This document shows positions 28,844-36,502 of a stretch of 64,000 nucleotides of DNA, piece by piece. Origin of the DNA: Rhizobiaceae bacterium (GTDB taxonomy: Bacteria; Pseudomonadota; Alphaproteobacteria; Rhizobiales; Rhizobiaceae). The notes beneath the pieces were generated by a model. The model made no database searches, was not told where the DNA came from, and saw only the letters and a list, made by a program, of their open reading frames with translations. The DNA is taken from NCBI GenBank assembly GCA_025698895.1, contig JAILWO010000001.1, positions 593,001 to 657,000 of the forward strand. Reading direction: 5' to 3'. Positions within the stretch are counted from its first letter, which is position 1; the number at the start of each line of letters is the position of its first letter. The position numbers and the translations under genes are program-made.

Positions 28844-29778
28844 GACCAGGGGCCTTGACGCCTGGCACCGCCTGCCCGCCCCCACGGTCCCGACGATGCC
28901 CGATCCACTCTATCGGCTTGATGTCTGGCAGCCCCTGACTCCGCCGCCATCGCCTCCAGCGCGGCGATCCTGTTTTCCGTGTTGGGGTGCGTGGAGAACA
29001 GACCGTCCATCCTCTGCCCGCTGAGAGGGTTGATGATGAACATGTGGGCGGTCGCCGGGTTGCGTTCGGCGTCCTGGTTGACAACGCGACCGGCCTGGCG
29101 CGCGATCTTACCAAGCGCGGAGGCCAGCCAGATCGGATTGCCGCAGATTTCGGCACCCCGGCGATCGGCCGAATATTCGCGGGTCCGGCTGATCGCCATC
29201 TGCACCAGCATGGCCGCGAGCGGCGCGACGATGATCGCGACAAGCACACCGATCAGGCCAAGAGGGTTATTGTTGTTTCGCCCGCCGCCGAAGAAGAAGG
29301 CGAAATTGCCCAGCATCGAGATCGCGCCGGCGAGCGTCGCGGTAATGGTCATGGTAAGTGTATCGCGGTTCTGGATATGAGCCAGTTCGTGCGCCATCAC
29401 GCCCGCGACCTCCTCCGGCGACAGCCGGTCGAGCAGGCCGGTCGTGGCTGCCACGGCCGCGTTCTGCGGGTTGCGCCCGGTGGCGAATGCGTTCGGCTGG
29501 TCGTTGCGGATTATATAGACCTTGGGCATCGGCAGGCCGGCGTTCCCTGCCAGATCACGCACCATGCCGTAGAATTCCGGCGCGGAGCGCTCGTCGACCT
29601 CGACCGCGTGGTGCATCCTCAGCACCATCTTGTCTGCGTTCCAGTAGGAGAACAGGTTCATCGCCGCCGCGATGACGAAGGCGATCATCATGCCCCCGGT
29701 ACCACCGACGAGATAGCCGACACCCATGAACAGAGCCGTCATGAAGGCCAGCAGCATCGCCGTGCGCACGAGATTCAT
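28840..29778 (-). CDS. htpX: Membrane zinc metalloprotease HtpX
   Basis: A 312-residue M48 peptidase of inner-membrane quality control. Two N-terminal transmembrane helices lie at about residues 7-45, the zinc motif H130-E-L-A-H134 sits in [13 protein letters not shown], and two further helices at about 145-200 precede the third-ligand region [15 protein letters not shown]. It lacks only the usual short C-terminal variation and is otherwise standard. The gene is divergent from the SDHAF4-like gene at 29833 and overlaps rsmB by 4 bases at its end. Confidence 0.95.
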   Translation of the reverse strand: MNLVRTAMLLAFMTALFMGVGYLVGGTGGMMIAFVIAAAMNLFSYWNADKMVLRMHHAVEVDERSAPEFYGMVRDLAGNAGLPMPKVYIIRNDQPNAFATGRNPQNAAVAATTGLLDRLSPEEVAGVMAHELAHIQNRDTLTMTITATLAGAISMLGNFAFFFGGGRNNNNPLGLIGVLVAIIVAPLAAMLVQMAISRTREYSADRRGAEICGNPIWLASALGKIARQAGRVVNQDAERNPATAHMFIINPLSGQRMDGLFSTHPNTENRIAALEAMAAESGAARHQADRVDRASSGPWGRAGGARRQGPWS

Positions 29779-29832
29779 TGTCGCGGTCTCCTGTGACGCC
29801 TATTATGATGGGAACAGCGAAGAAAGTCTTCA

Positions 29833-30045
29833 ATGGCCGATGATACCGATGCCCGGAAGCCGGCACAGACCGCGTCCCGGCCCCTGAGCGACGCCGCGCG
29901 GCGCGCTCTGGCCGAGGCCGAAGCCAGACGGCAGGACTACGAGAGGCGCGCTGCTATCAGGCCAAAGGAAGTTGGCGGGCGCAAAGGCCCCGACCCCGCT
30001 CGCTACGGCGATTGGGAGACCAAGGGCATCGCGAGCGACTTCTGA
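29833..30045 (+). CDS. SDHAF4-like succinate dehydrogenase assembly factor (DUF1674)
   Basis: A 70-residue soluble protein with an Ala/Arg/Glu-rich N-terminal helix and the conserved C-terminal signature KEVGGRKGPDPARYGDWETKGIASDF. This is the DUF1674 domain, which in mitochondria is Sdh8/SDHAF4, the chaperone of flavinylated SdhA. A bacterial role in assembly of succinate dehydrogenase is inferred from that homology. It is divergent from htpX. The 120 bp after it holds the promoter of the next gene. Confidence 0.85.
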   Translation: MADDTDARKPAQTASRPLSDAARRALAEAEARRQDYERRAAIRPKEVGGRKGPDPARYGDWETKGIASDF

Positions 30046-30129
30046 CCCGAGCGGCGCAATTTCCACGCCTTTCCTTGTGTTCCCTGGCCACGCTTGCCGG
30101 CATCTTCCGTCGCGCGAGAATGACGACGC

Positions 30130-30159
30130 TTGCATGGCAACACGCTAAAGGAATATAGT
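30130..30159 (+). promoter_or_regulatory. Sigma-70-like promoter before the nuclease gene
   Basis: TTGCAT at 30130-30135 and TATAGT at 30154-30159 are separated by 18 bases. The match to the -35/-10 consensus is good for this GC-rich genome. Transcription would begin near 30166, almost at the ATG at 30168. That makes either a leaderless message or translation from the second ATG pair at 30198-30203 likely. Confidence 0.45.
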
Positions 30160-30167
30160 CCTATGCG

Positions 30168-30623
30168 ATGCATAGTCGTGCTTTGAACCCTTGCCTCATG
30201 ATGGCAATCAGCGCGCTCGCCGCCGTCGCGACCGCACCGGTGCAGGCCGAAAGGCTGGACGGACCAGTACTCGCCGATGTCATCGAGGTCGTCGACGGCG
30301 ACACGCTGCGCGTTTCGGCCAGGATCTGGCCGGGCCAGACCGTGCGCGTGCTCGTGCGGCTTCGCGGGATTGACGCGCCCGAGCGTCGTGCCCGCTGCGA
30401 AGCCGAACGGCAGGCCGCACACCGGGCACGCTCGGCACTCGCCGCCCTCGTTGCAGGCGGCCCCGTCGAACTTCGTGCGATCGGTGGCGGCAAATATTAC
30501 GGCCGGGTACTTGCCGATATCCGCCTTGCCGACGGCGGCGACCCCGCCCGGCATCTCCTGGAGGCCCGCCTCGTCCGACCCTATGGGAAAAACAGGCGCG
30601 AACGCTGGTGTTTGGACGACTAA
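30168..30623 (+). CDS. Exported thermonuclease (staphylococcal nuclease-like) family protein
   Basis: A 151-residue SNase-fold protein with a signal peptide ending about VATAPVQA-ER (residue 25). The fold motifs VIEVVDGDTLRVSA, VRLRGIDAPERR (catalytic Arg region) and the terminal RLVRPYGKNRRERWC are present. The catalytic Glu region is less clear. It is expected to act in the periplasm on nucleic acid, but many bacterial members of this family have no shown nuclease activity. The ATG at 30168 or the ATG pair at 30198 could be the start; the signal peptide works with either. Confidence 0.75.
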   Translation: MHSRALNPCLMMAISALAAVATAPVQAERLDGPVLADVIEVVDGDTLRVSARIWPGQTVRVLVRLRGIDAPERRARCEAERQAAHRARSALAALVAGGPVELRAIGGGKYYGRVLADIRLADGGDPARHLLEARLVRPYGKNRRERWCLDD

Positions 30624-30707
30624 ACGTCGCCTCACCCAAACCGGGACGGTAAGCTGGACGAGTAGCCCTTTGTTTGCACACAGTCTCGAGCGCTTGTCTC
30701 AGGCAAC

Positions 30708-30737
30708 AAAAAGGGCCGCAGGCAAAGCCTGCGGCCC
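30708..30737 (-). terminator. Intrinsic terminator for minus-strand transcripts
   Basis: On the minus strand an 11-bp perfect GC-rich stem (GGGCCGCAGGC / GCCTGCGGCCC, 30713-30737) closes a three-base loop and is followed directly by five T residues (30712-30708). It is a textbook rho-independent terminator. Only the minus strand has the T run. It lies 61 bases after the stop of the 23-codon ORF and would release an RNA ending near 30705. Confidence 0.8.
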
Positions 30738-30798
30738 CGTGTCTCGTCCCATACGCGGCTCCTGGCGGCGACTGGCGCCGCGGCCGCGCGTCAGGCGC

Positions 30799-30870
30799 CT
30801 AGCGCGAAGGCTGCTCCCCGCTAGGGCGATCCGCGGAGCCTGCATTATGGGAAACGACAACACTCGACAT
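30799..30870 (-). CDS. Putative 23-codon peptide with an extended perfect Shine-Dalgarno
   Basis: A 23-codon ORF, MSSVVVSHNAGSADRPSGEQ followed by PSR. Seven bases before its ATG is GGAGG, inside a longer run GAAAGGAGGTGATCC (30886-30872) fully complementary to the 3' end of 16S rRNA. An intrinsic terminator follows 61 bases after the stop. Such a complete Shine-Dalgarno is very unlikely by chance at this spacing, so translation initiation is plausible. I do not recognise the peptide. It could be a leader peptide, a small protein, or the ORF of a dual-function small RNA. Confidence 0.5.
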   Translation of the reverse strand: MSSVVVSHNAGSADRPSGEQPSR

Positions 30871-30884
30871 CGGATCACCTCCTT

Positions 30885-30911
30885 TCACTTGTTGAAGACG
30901 GCTCCCAACAT
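30885..30911 (-). CDS. Putative 8-codon upstream ORF (MLGAVFNK)
   Basis: ATG at 30911 opens an eight-codon ORF that ends with TGA at 30887-30885, directly abutting the strong Shine-Dalgarno of the 23-codon ORF. It has its own GGAGG four bases upstream of the ATG. Ribosomes terminating here would sit on the next initiation region, which suggests coupling or a regulatory uORF. No conservation data are available. Confidence 0.35.
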   Translation of the reverse strand: MLGAVFNK

Positions 30912-30991
30912 GGTGCCTCCAGTGCAGCGAAGCAAGGTCCATCCCGCCCGGCGGACTGCCTTCTTGTCTGACGACCGGCCTGGATCGGTGG

Positions 30992-31019
30992 AGTTTATGC
31001 TTGTTTCGGCGTGGTCGAA
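30992..31019 (-). promoter_or_regulatory. Weak candidate promoter for the small minus-strand transcript
   Basis: On the minus strand TTCGAC (31019-31014) and TAAACT (30997-30992) are 16 bases apart. With the terminator at 30708 this would give an RNA of about 280 nt containing both small ORFs. The match is moderate and the call is tentative. Confidence 0.25.
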
Positions 31020-31064
31020 TGGCTATGTGTGCGCCCGCGCCGGCAGCGGCCGACCACGCCCCGC

Positions 31065-31154
31065 GGAGAGGTGGCAGAGTGGTTGAATGCACCGCACTCG
31101 AAATGCGGCATACTCGCAAGGGTATCGGGGGTTCGAATCCCCCCCTCTCCGCCA
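31065..31154 (+). tRNA. tRNA-Ser (anticodon CGA)
   Basis: A 90-base class II tRNA including an encoded CCA. The acceptor stem GGAGAGG pairs with CCTCTCC, then discriminator G. The anticodon stem is CCGCA/TGCGG with loop CTCGAAA, giving anticodon CGA for UCG codons. A long variable arm (ACTCGCAAGGGT) follows, typical of tRNA-Ser, and the T arm is GGGGG-TTCGAAT-CCCCC. The integrase gene begins 105 bp downstream, so the 3' half of this gene is probably the chromosomal attachment site of the island. Confidence 0.95.
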
Positions 31155-31208
31155 GCACCTCCCCAAGTAGCTGATACCGCACGAAAACCCTTGCTCAGCA
31201 AGGCATTC

Positions 31209-31240
31209 TGCTACAAGACTTGCTACAAAGTCTGCTACAA
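31209..31240 (+). repeat. Three TGCTACAA direct repeats at 12-bp spacing
   Basis: TGCTACAA occurs at 31209-31216, 31221-31228 and 31233-31240, an exact 12-bp period, between the tRNA 3' end and the integrase ATG. Regular iterations here resemble arm-type or operator sites bound by the integrase or an excisionase. Since 12 is a multiple of three they also read as a Cys-Tyr-Lys repeat if the integrase were started further upstream. Confidence 0.6.
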
Positions 31241-31259
31241 AAGACGGGTCGGCCCGGCC

Positions 31260-32885
31260 ATGAAATACGTCAGCTTCGCCCGTGGCCGGTATGCCGTCCG
31301 CGTGACCGTTCCGCCCGAACTTCGCGCCATCGTCGGAAAACGCGAATTGGTCGAGCCTCTCGGCGCCGACAAGCGCGAGGCCGAGCGGCGGGCGCATGGC
31401 GTCATCGCCGGCTTCCTGGCCACGCTCGAGGATGCGAAAGAGCGTCTGGAGGCTTCAAGGCCCACGCTTGGCAGCGTGGCCAAGGAGTATTTCCGCTCGG
31501 AACTGGAAGAAGACGATCGAGGTCGGCTTGAGCTGGGACAGGAGACGGTCGTCGGACTGAATCGGGAAACGCTTGCCGTCATGGCCACCTACACCCGGAT
31601 GGTCGCATCGGGGCAGATGACGGGCCAGACGGCAGAAGAATGGCTCAGCTCGTTCATCGATTTCTGCGAGAAGAAGGGCGTGCTGCCGGATCTTCCCAAG
31701 GAAGAGCTGCTCAAGGTTCTGGCGCATGTGGAAATGGATATCCTGGCGGCCATAGAAGCGCGCGACAAAGGCACGTTGACCACGCCGGAACCGAAATCGT
31801 CGCTCTTGAACGAACCGGATCCGGAACCGATGGCACCAGCGCACCAGGATCGCGGCACCGGCAAGACGCTCACCGAGATCGTAGCTGCCTTCCATCGCGA
31901 ACGCACCGCCGGCAATCGCACTCTGGCGGCAAGGACGATGGAGGAGCACAGAACAGCCGTCCGCATGCTGGAGGAGCACCTGGGCGGCAGCGTGCCGGCG
32001 CGCTCCATCACCCGCAAGGACATGCTGGCCTACAAGGATGCGCTCCTCCAGACCCCGAGCCGCTACTCGATCCGCTTTCCAGGACTGACCTTGCCCCAGG
32101 CGATCAGGGCAAACGCCAAGCGCGCGACACCCTATCCGACGCTCGACCCCGCCACGATCAACATGAAGTGGTTGTCGCATGTGCGGACGATATTTCATTG
32201 GGCGATGAACAATGGCCATGTCGATGACAATCCTGCTGCCGGAATTCGTGTCGACGAGGGCAAGGGCTACAAGGAACCGACGCGGGTTCCCTTCGACCAG
32301 GACGATCTAGCCAAGCTGTTCGGCAGCGGCCTCTATCTCGACACGCCGCGCGACCAGTGGGCGACCGAGCAGTGGGCGCTCCTGCTGGCGCTCTATACCG
32401 GCGCCCGATCGTCCAGCGAATTGGCCAGGATCCGGCTGGTCGACATCTACCGGGAACAAGGCATCGACGTGATCAACCTCGCCCTTGCGTCGAAGAACGT
32501 CCGGTCGAAACGGATCGTGCCGATCCACCAGCACCTGATCGACTTGGGCTTCCTCGACCATGTCGAACGCATGCGAAAGCATGGCAAGACGCGGCTGTTC
32601 CCGGATTGGGAGCCGGAGGACAAGGTCAATCGCTGGTTCCTGCGCAGCTACCGCACCAAGGTCGGAGTGACCGACAAGCGCAAGGTGTTCCACTCCTTCC
32701 GGCACACGCTGAAGACGGCCCTCGCGCGCTATGGGGTCAATAGAGATGTGTCGGATCTGATCACCGGGCACAAGGACCAGTCGGTCGGCGGCATCTACAT
32801 CGGCGATGCCGCCGTCACGATGATCCAGGCAATGGCCGAGGGCTTGAACCGCATCGACTTCAAGCTACCGGTGGTCCAGGAGTAG
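31260..32885 (+). CDS. int: Tyrosine-type site-specific integrase
   Basis: A 541-residue tyrosine recombinase, about 100 residues longer than typical phage integrases because of an extended arm-binding/core-binding region (about 1-330). The catalytic domain holds Arg383 (LYTGARSSSELARI), His478 and Arg481 (HSFRHTLKT), His504 (ITGHKD) and Tyr513 (GGIYIGD), so it looks active. It catalyses integration and excision between attachment sites. ATG at 31260 is the first good start after the tRNA; a longer reading frame would pass through the tRNA and is rejected. It lies beside tRNA-Ser, its likely target. Confidence 0.93.
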   Translation: MKYVSFARGRYAVRVTVPPELRAIVGKRELVEPLGADKREAERRAHGVIAGFLATLEDAKERLEASRPTLGSVAKEYFRSELEEDDRGRLELGQETVVGLNRETLAVMATYTRMVASGQMTGQTAEEWLSSFIDFCEKKGVLPDLPKEELLKVLAHVEMDILAAIEARDKGTLTTPEPKSSLLNEPDPEPMAPAHQDRGTGKTLTEIVAAFHRERTAGNRTLAARTMEEHRTAVRMLEEHLGGSVPARSITRKDMLAYKDALLQTPSRYSIRFPGLTLPQAIRANAKRATPYPTLDPATINMKWLSHVRTIFHWAMNNGHVDDNPAAGIRVDEGKGYKEPTRVPFDQDDLAKLFGSGLYLDTPRDQWATEQWALLLALYTGARSSSELARIRLVDIYREQGIDVINLALASKNVRSKRIVPIHQHLIDLGFLDHVERMRKHGKTRLFPDWEPEDKVNRWFLRSYRTKVGVTDKRKVFHSFRHTLKTALARYGVNRDVSDLITGHKDQSVGGIYIGDAAVTMIQAMAEGLNRIDFKLPVVQE

Positions 32886-32944
32886 CGCCCGACAACCCAG
32901 CCACAACATCGTCTTCATCTGCAAACCTTTCGTGCGCGTCCGAG

Positions 32945-33190
32945 GCAGCCGGCAATAGAGTTTGGCTCGGGTGACATCCGCGTCGCATGCATTGGCGCGG
33001 TAGCGCCGAATTCCCGTCCCTTCGCCTCGTGCGTCAGACCGCTGTGCATATCCGTGGCCAGATCCGAGGATGTCGTTGATCTCGCCCGTTCCAGTTCCCG
33101 TTTCGAGCGCACCAGGACTGCGATCTTCGAAGCATCGAAACCCTCCTCGACGCAGGCGGCGACCCATTCCGAGGCAATGGCGATCTAATA
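32945..33190 (-). pseudogene. Fragment of a UvrD/Rep-type helicase C-terminal domain
   Basis: Reading the minus strand from about 33187, a segment ASEWVAACVEEGFDASKIAVLVRS followed by KRELERA and then HEAKGREF resembles the end of UvrD-like superfamily 1 helicases, where IAVLVRSRRELDRA precedes T-MHLAKGLEF. The intervening 20 or so residues appear deleted, and after GREF the match continues only in another frame (ACDADV). No start codon or helicase motifs I-IV are present, so it is a decayed remnant. Assignment rests on motif recognition only. Confidence 0.5.
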
Positions 33191-33200
33191 GAATCCGGGC

Positions 33201-33495
33201 TCAGCGATCGAAGGCCTTGGCCAAAAGAACGCACTCGACGACGAACTGGGCAGTCTTGGCATGCAGATTCGTCACCCTCTCGCCCTGCTGCACATCAGAG
33301 GCCTTGCCGTCGAACGACTGAGCCCCTTTGTCGATGGCCTGCCGTTCCCACCGCTTGATCTGGTTCGGATGAAGGCGGTCCGTCGTCGCCAGTTCAAAGG
33401 TTGGCGCTCTCCGCGGATCGCCATAGGCGCGCGAACTTGGCCCTGATCCGGCCGTAAACCGTCCGCATGTCTTGGTTCTGGGTCGTTATCGGGTC
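33201..33495 (-). pseudogene. Degenerate IS3-family transposase OrfA remnant
   Basis: From about 33403 down to the TGA at 33203-33201 the minus strand encodes FELATTDRLHPNQIKRWERQ, then KGAQSF and the coiled-coil end NLHAKTAQFVVECVLLAKAF. This is the helix-turn-helix and leucine-zipper part of IS3-family OrfA. The preceding part (MAIRGERQP and further upstream) is in a different frame, so there is a frameshift near 33402. No OrfB or terminal repeats are visible, so the element is dead. It abuts the helicase fragment, which marks a rearrangement scar. Confidence 0.6.
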
Positions 33496-33538
33496 CCCAT
33501 GGGTCAGAGAGTAAGCACCACCTCAACAATCGATCATG

Positions 33539-33604
33539 TATGCATGGAAGGGCGGAATCGGCCTCAGACGGCCTCTTGCCGTTGACGACAGCAAATTATG
33601 CATG
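33539..33604 (+). promoter_or_regulatory. Paired TATGCATG sites and possible -35 before the ABC operon
   Basis: TATGCATG occurs at 33539-33546 and again at 33597-33604, 58 bp apart. The second lies inside the palindrome TGCATGCA and just after a -35-like TTGACG at 33582-33587. ATGCAT-centred palindromes are the usual sort of site for GntR/FCD regulators, and one such regulator is encoded in this operon (38732). Autoregulation through these sites is inference; a clear -10 is not visible. Confidence 0.4.
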
Positions 33605-33663
33605 CAAGTTGTGCCTTGCCTCGGGAGGAGGCTATTCGGCACAACAACCGATCGGGAGGACCC

Positions 33664-34686
33664 ATGTTCAGCTTTACGAGAAGAGTTTTGCTCGCATCGG
33701 CGATAGCTTGTGCGGGTGTCGCCACCACGGCGGGCCACGCTCAGGATCTGGATGCACTGGTCGCCGAAGCGGCGGAAGGCGGACCGGTAACCTGGTATGA
33801 GAGTTCCCCCGAGGAGCAGATTGACCAGGTCATCGAGGCTTTCAATGAACGCTACCCGGACGTGGAACTCAACTATGTTCGCCTCGTCGGCGGCAATTCG
33901 CTCGCCTCGCGCGCCGTGCAGGAAATGCAGGGCGCTGGCCGCACTGGCGACGTGCTGACCGGCGGCGCCGACCACATCTGGCAACTCGCCGGTCGTGACT
34001 ATCTGGAGCGGCTGGACTGGAGCGAACTGGGCATTCCCGAGGCGCTCACTCCGAATGACTTCGCCGTCGCGACCGCGGCGTCGGTTTATGTGGTTCTGTG
34101 GAACACCACGAAGGTTTCCGACGAGGAGGCACCAAAAACCTGGGAGGAGACACTCGACTCCAAATGGGCGGGCCGCATCGGGCACTGGGTGCGGGCGGCG
34201 TCCTTCGCGCAGCTTGCCAGCGCATGGGGTGAGGACGAGGCCGAAGCCAAGCTCAAGGAGTTCATCGCGCTGAAGCCGTTCCTCTTTGCCTCCACCTTTC
34301 CGCTTGCCCAACAGGTGGGCGCCGGAGAGGTGGATGTCGCCATCGGCTTCTATCACACCGCGCAACCGCCAATTCAGGCCGGCGCGCCCCTGAAGGCTGT
34401 CGCGCTCGACCCGACGCCAATGCACACGATCTACACGGCAATCAGCAAGGATCCCGCAAACCTGGCGGGCGCCAAGCTGCTCGTCGCATGGCTTGCCTCG
34501 CCGGAAGGCGCGATCGCCTACGAGAACGCGACCTCGCGGGGCAATCCTCTGCTTGAGGGCACACAGACCTATGAGCTGCTCCAGGGCAAGGAGATTGTCG
34601 AGTGGGCGCCGGAAGATTCGGAAAAGCTCGGCCAGATCAACGAGCGTTTTAACGAGATGCTTGCCGAAGTCGGCGAGGCGCGCTGA
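33664..34686 (+). CDS. ABC transporter periplasmic substrate-binding protein (family 1/FbpA-like)
   Basis: A 340-residue exported protein with a signal peptide cleaved about GHAQ-DL (residue 27) and an extracellular solute-binding fold. Cues are TWYESSPEEQIDQVIEAFNERYPDVELNY after cleavage and PLAQQVGAGEVDVAIGFYH, IYTAISKDPANLAGAKLLVAWLASPEGA near the C-terminus. Relatives bind ferric iron, thiamine, polyamines or 2-aminoethylphosphonate. The tyrosine pair of iron binders is not obvious, so an organic solute is more likely given the catabolic neighbours. GGGAGGA before the ATG fixes the start. It is first gene of a seven-gene plus-strand cluster. Confidence 0.85.
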   Translation: MFSFTRRVLLASAIACAGVATTAGHAQDLDALVAEAAEGGPVTWYESSPEEQIDQVIEAFNERYPDVELNYVRLVGGNSLASRAVQEMQGAGRTGDVLTGGADHIWQLAGRDYLERLDWSELGIPEALTPNDFAVATAASVYVVLWNTTKVSDEEAPKTWEETLDSKWAGRIGHWVRAASFAQLASAWGEDEAEAKLKEFIALKPFLFASTFPLAQQVGAGEVDVAIGFYHTAQPPIQAGAPLKAVALDPTPMHTIYTAISKDPANLAGAKLLVAWLASPEGAIAYENATSRGNPLLEGTQTYELLQGKEIVEWAPEDSEKLGQINERFNEMLAEVGEAR

Positions 34687-34766
34687 GACGCGACCGGCCG
34701 TGGCCAACAGTATGCCACGGCCGGCAAGCTTGTGACATTCACACCCGGTCCATCAGGGGGAGCGCG

Positions 34767-36491
34767 ATGAAGGCGACGGCTGGCAGCGGCTTCGCGGCGC
34801 GTTGGGCGCCTACGGTCCTGCTCGGCGGGATTCTCTTCTATCTGGTGGCGGTGCCCCTCATCGTCCTGTTGGTCTCGAGTGTGAAGCCCACGGGCCTGCC
34901 GCTGGACCAGGGCTGGACCCTGTCCAACTACGCGCGGACCTATTCCGATCCGAAGTTCTACGAGCTTGTGTGGACCACCTTCCGCTTCGCGGTCGGTGCT
35001 TCGCTCCTCGCGCTGTCGATCGGGGTGTTGATGGCCTGGCTGGTGGAACGCACCGATCTGCCCGCCAAGGGCCTCGTGCGGGTCATGGTGATCCTGCCGA
35101 TGGCCACGCCGCCGCTGCTGCTTGCCATCGGCTGGATCATGCTTCTGAGCCCACGGACGGGGTTCATCAACGACGTCCTGGTCGGCACGTTGGGCCTTGA
35201 AGGCGCACCATTCGATATCTTTTCGCTCTCGGGAATGATTTTCGTGGAAGCGCTGTCGCTGGTGCCCTCCACATTCCTGATATTATCTCCCGCGTTCCGC
35301 AACATGGATCCCAATCTGGAGGAGGCGGCGGTGACCTCTGGCGCCGGCTTCTGGCTCATGCTGCGCCGCATAGTGTTGCCACTGCTGCTGCCGGCGATCC
35401 TGGCCGCGGGCGCGTTTCTTATGATTGTCGGCTTCGTGGTCTTCGACATACCCGGCATCATCGGCATGCCGGTCGGTATATTCGTCCTCGCCAGCCACAT
35501 CGTCTATTTGGCACACGACGCTGCCGGCGGCATGTCGCAATACGGCTTGATCAGCGCGATCGCCGTCTTCTTTCTGGCCATTCTATTCCTGCTCGCATGG
35601 ACCTATCAGCGCGCCACGCGACAGGCCGGCCGTTTCGTGACCGTGACGGGAAAGAACTTCCGCCCCCGCCCGTTTCAGCTCAAGGGGTGGCGCTGGCCTG
35701 CCTTCGGCATCGTGGTGGTGTATTTCATGCTGGCCACCGTCGCGCCGATTGGAATCCTGACATGGGCGAGCCTGATGCCATTCTATGCTTCGCCCTCCTG
35801 GGAGATGCTGCAGAATGTGACGCTGGCCAATCATGAGGCCTTCTTCAGCAATCGCCGCGCCGTTCAGGCAGCGCAGAATTCTGTCATCATCGCGGTAGTG
35901 GCTTCGACGCTGGTTGCCTTGCTCTCGGTTCTGATTTCCTGGACCGTGGTGCGCAGCAAGGCGGCCGGCAAGAAGTTCATCGATATTCTTTCCTTCATGC
36001 CGATCGCCATACCGGGCGTGATGATCGGCGTTGCCCTGATCTATGTCTATCTCGTCTTCTCCTGGACCGGCATCTACGGCTCGGTCTGGATTATCGTGAT
36101 CGCCTATCTGACCACCTACATATCGTTCGGCAGTCGCGCCACGCATGGCGTGATGACCCAGCTACACCCCGATCTGGAGGACGCGGCGCGCACCAGCGGA
36201 GCCGGTTGGCTGCGTTCGATGTGGCGGGTGATCGTTCCGCTCACGCTCCCGGCGATCCTGGCCGTGTGGATCTGGGTGCTCGCGCACTGCATGCGCGAAC
36301 TCTCCTCCGCGCTGCTTCTACAGGGCAACAACAATCGGACAGTGCCGGTGCTCCTTTACAACTACTGGTCGGGCGGCCAGCCGAATCGGGCGGCGGCGGT
36401 TGGCGTCTGGCTCGTCGTGGCGATGCTCGTCGTGGTCTCGTTGTGGCAGTTCCTGGTCAGCCGGAGTCGCGTCGGCGGCGCCAAAGGGTGA
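34767..36491 (+). CDS. ABC transporter permease, fused double-domain (FbpB-type)
   Basis: A 574-residue inner-membrane protein with about twelve helices in two homologous halves. Each half carries an EAA-type loop that docks the ATPase: EEAAVTSGAGFWLMLRRIVL near residue 190 and EDAARTSGAGWLRSMWRVIV near residue 472. Such duplicated permeases are typical of iron(III)/thiamine/phosphonate-type ABC importers. The order binding protein-permease-ATPase is standard. GGGGGAG lies just upstream of the ATG. Its substrate follows the binding protein at 33664. Confidence 0.9.
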   Translation: MKATAGSGFAARWAPTVLLGGILFYLVAVPLIVLLVSSVKPTGLPLDQGWTLSNYARTYSDPKFYELVWTTFRFAVGASLLALSIGVLMAWLVERTDLPAKGLVRVMVILPMATPPLLLAIGWIMLLSPRTGFINDVLVGTLGLEGAPFDIFSLSGMIFVEALSLVPSTFLILSPAFRNMDPNLEEAAVTSGAGFWLMLRRIVLPLLLPAILAAGAFLMIVGFVVFDIPGIIGMPVGIFVLASHIVYLAHDAAGGMSQYGLISAIAVFFLAILFLLAWTYQRATRQAGRFVTVTGKNFRPRPFQLKGWRWPAFGIVVVYFMLATVAPIGILTWASLMPFYASPSWEMLQNVTLANHEAFFSNRRAVQAAQNSVIIAVVASTLVALLSVLISWTVVRSKAAGKKFIDILSFMPIAIPGVMIGVALIYVYLVFSWTGIYGSVWIIVIAYLTTYISFGSRATHGVMTQLHPDLEDAARTSGAGWLRSMWRVIVPLTLPAILAVWIWVLAHCMRELSSALLLQGNNNRTVPVLLYNYWSGGQPNRAAAVGVWLVVAMLVVVSLWQFLVSRSRVGGAKG

Positions 36492-36502
36492 GGAAGGGCG
36501 AC

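Noticed and set aside
30872-30886. Plus-strand GGATCACCTCCTTTC, identical to the 3' end of 16S rRNA, considered as an rRNA gene fragment
   Set aside because: The match is only 15 bases, no other 16S sequence surrounds it, and on the other strand it sits as a Shine-Dalgarno at ideal spacing before an ATG.
31011-31259. N-terminal extension of the integrase reading through the tRNA-Ser gene
   Set aside because: A structural RNA gene occupies 31065-31154; the conserved integrase N-terminus begins at the ATG at 31260.
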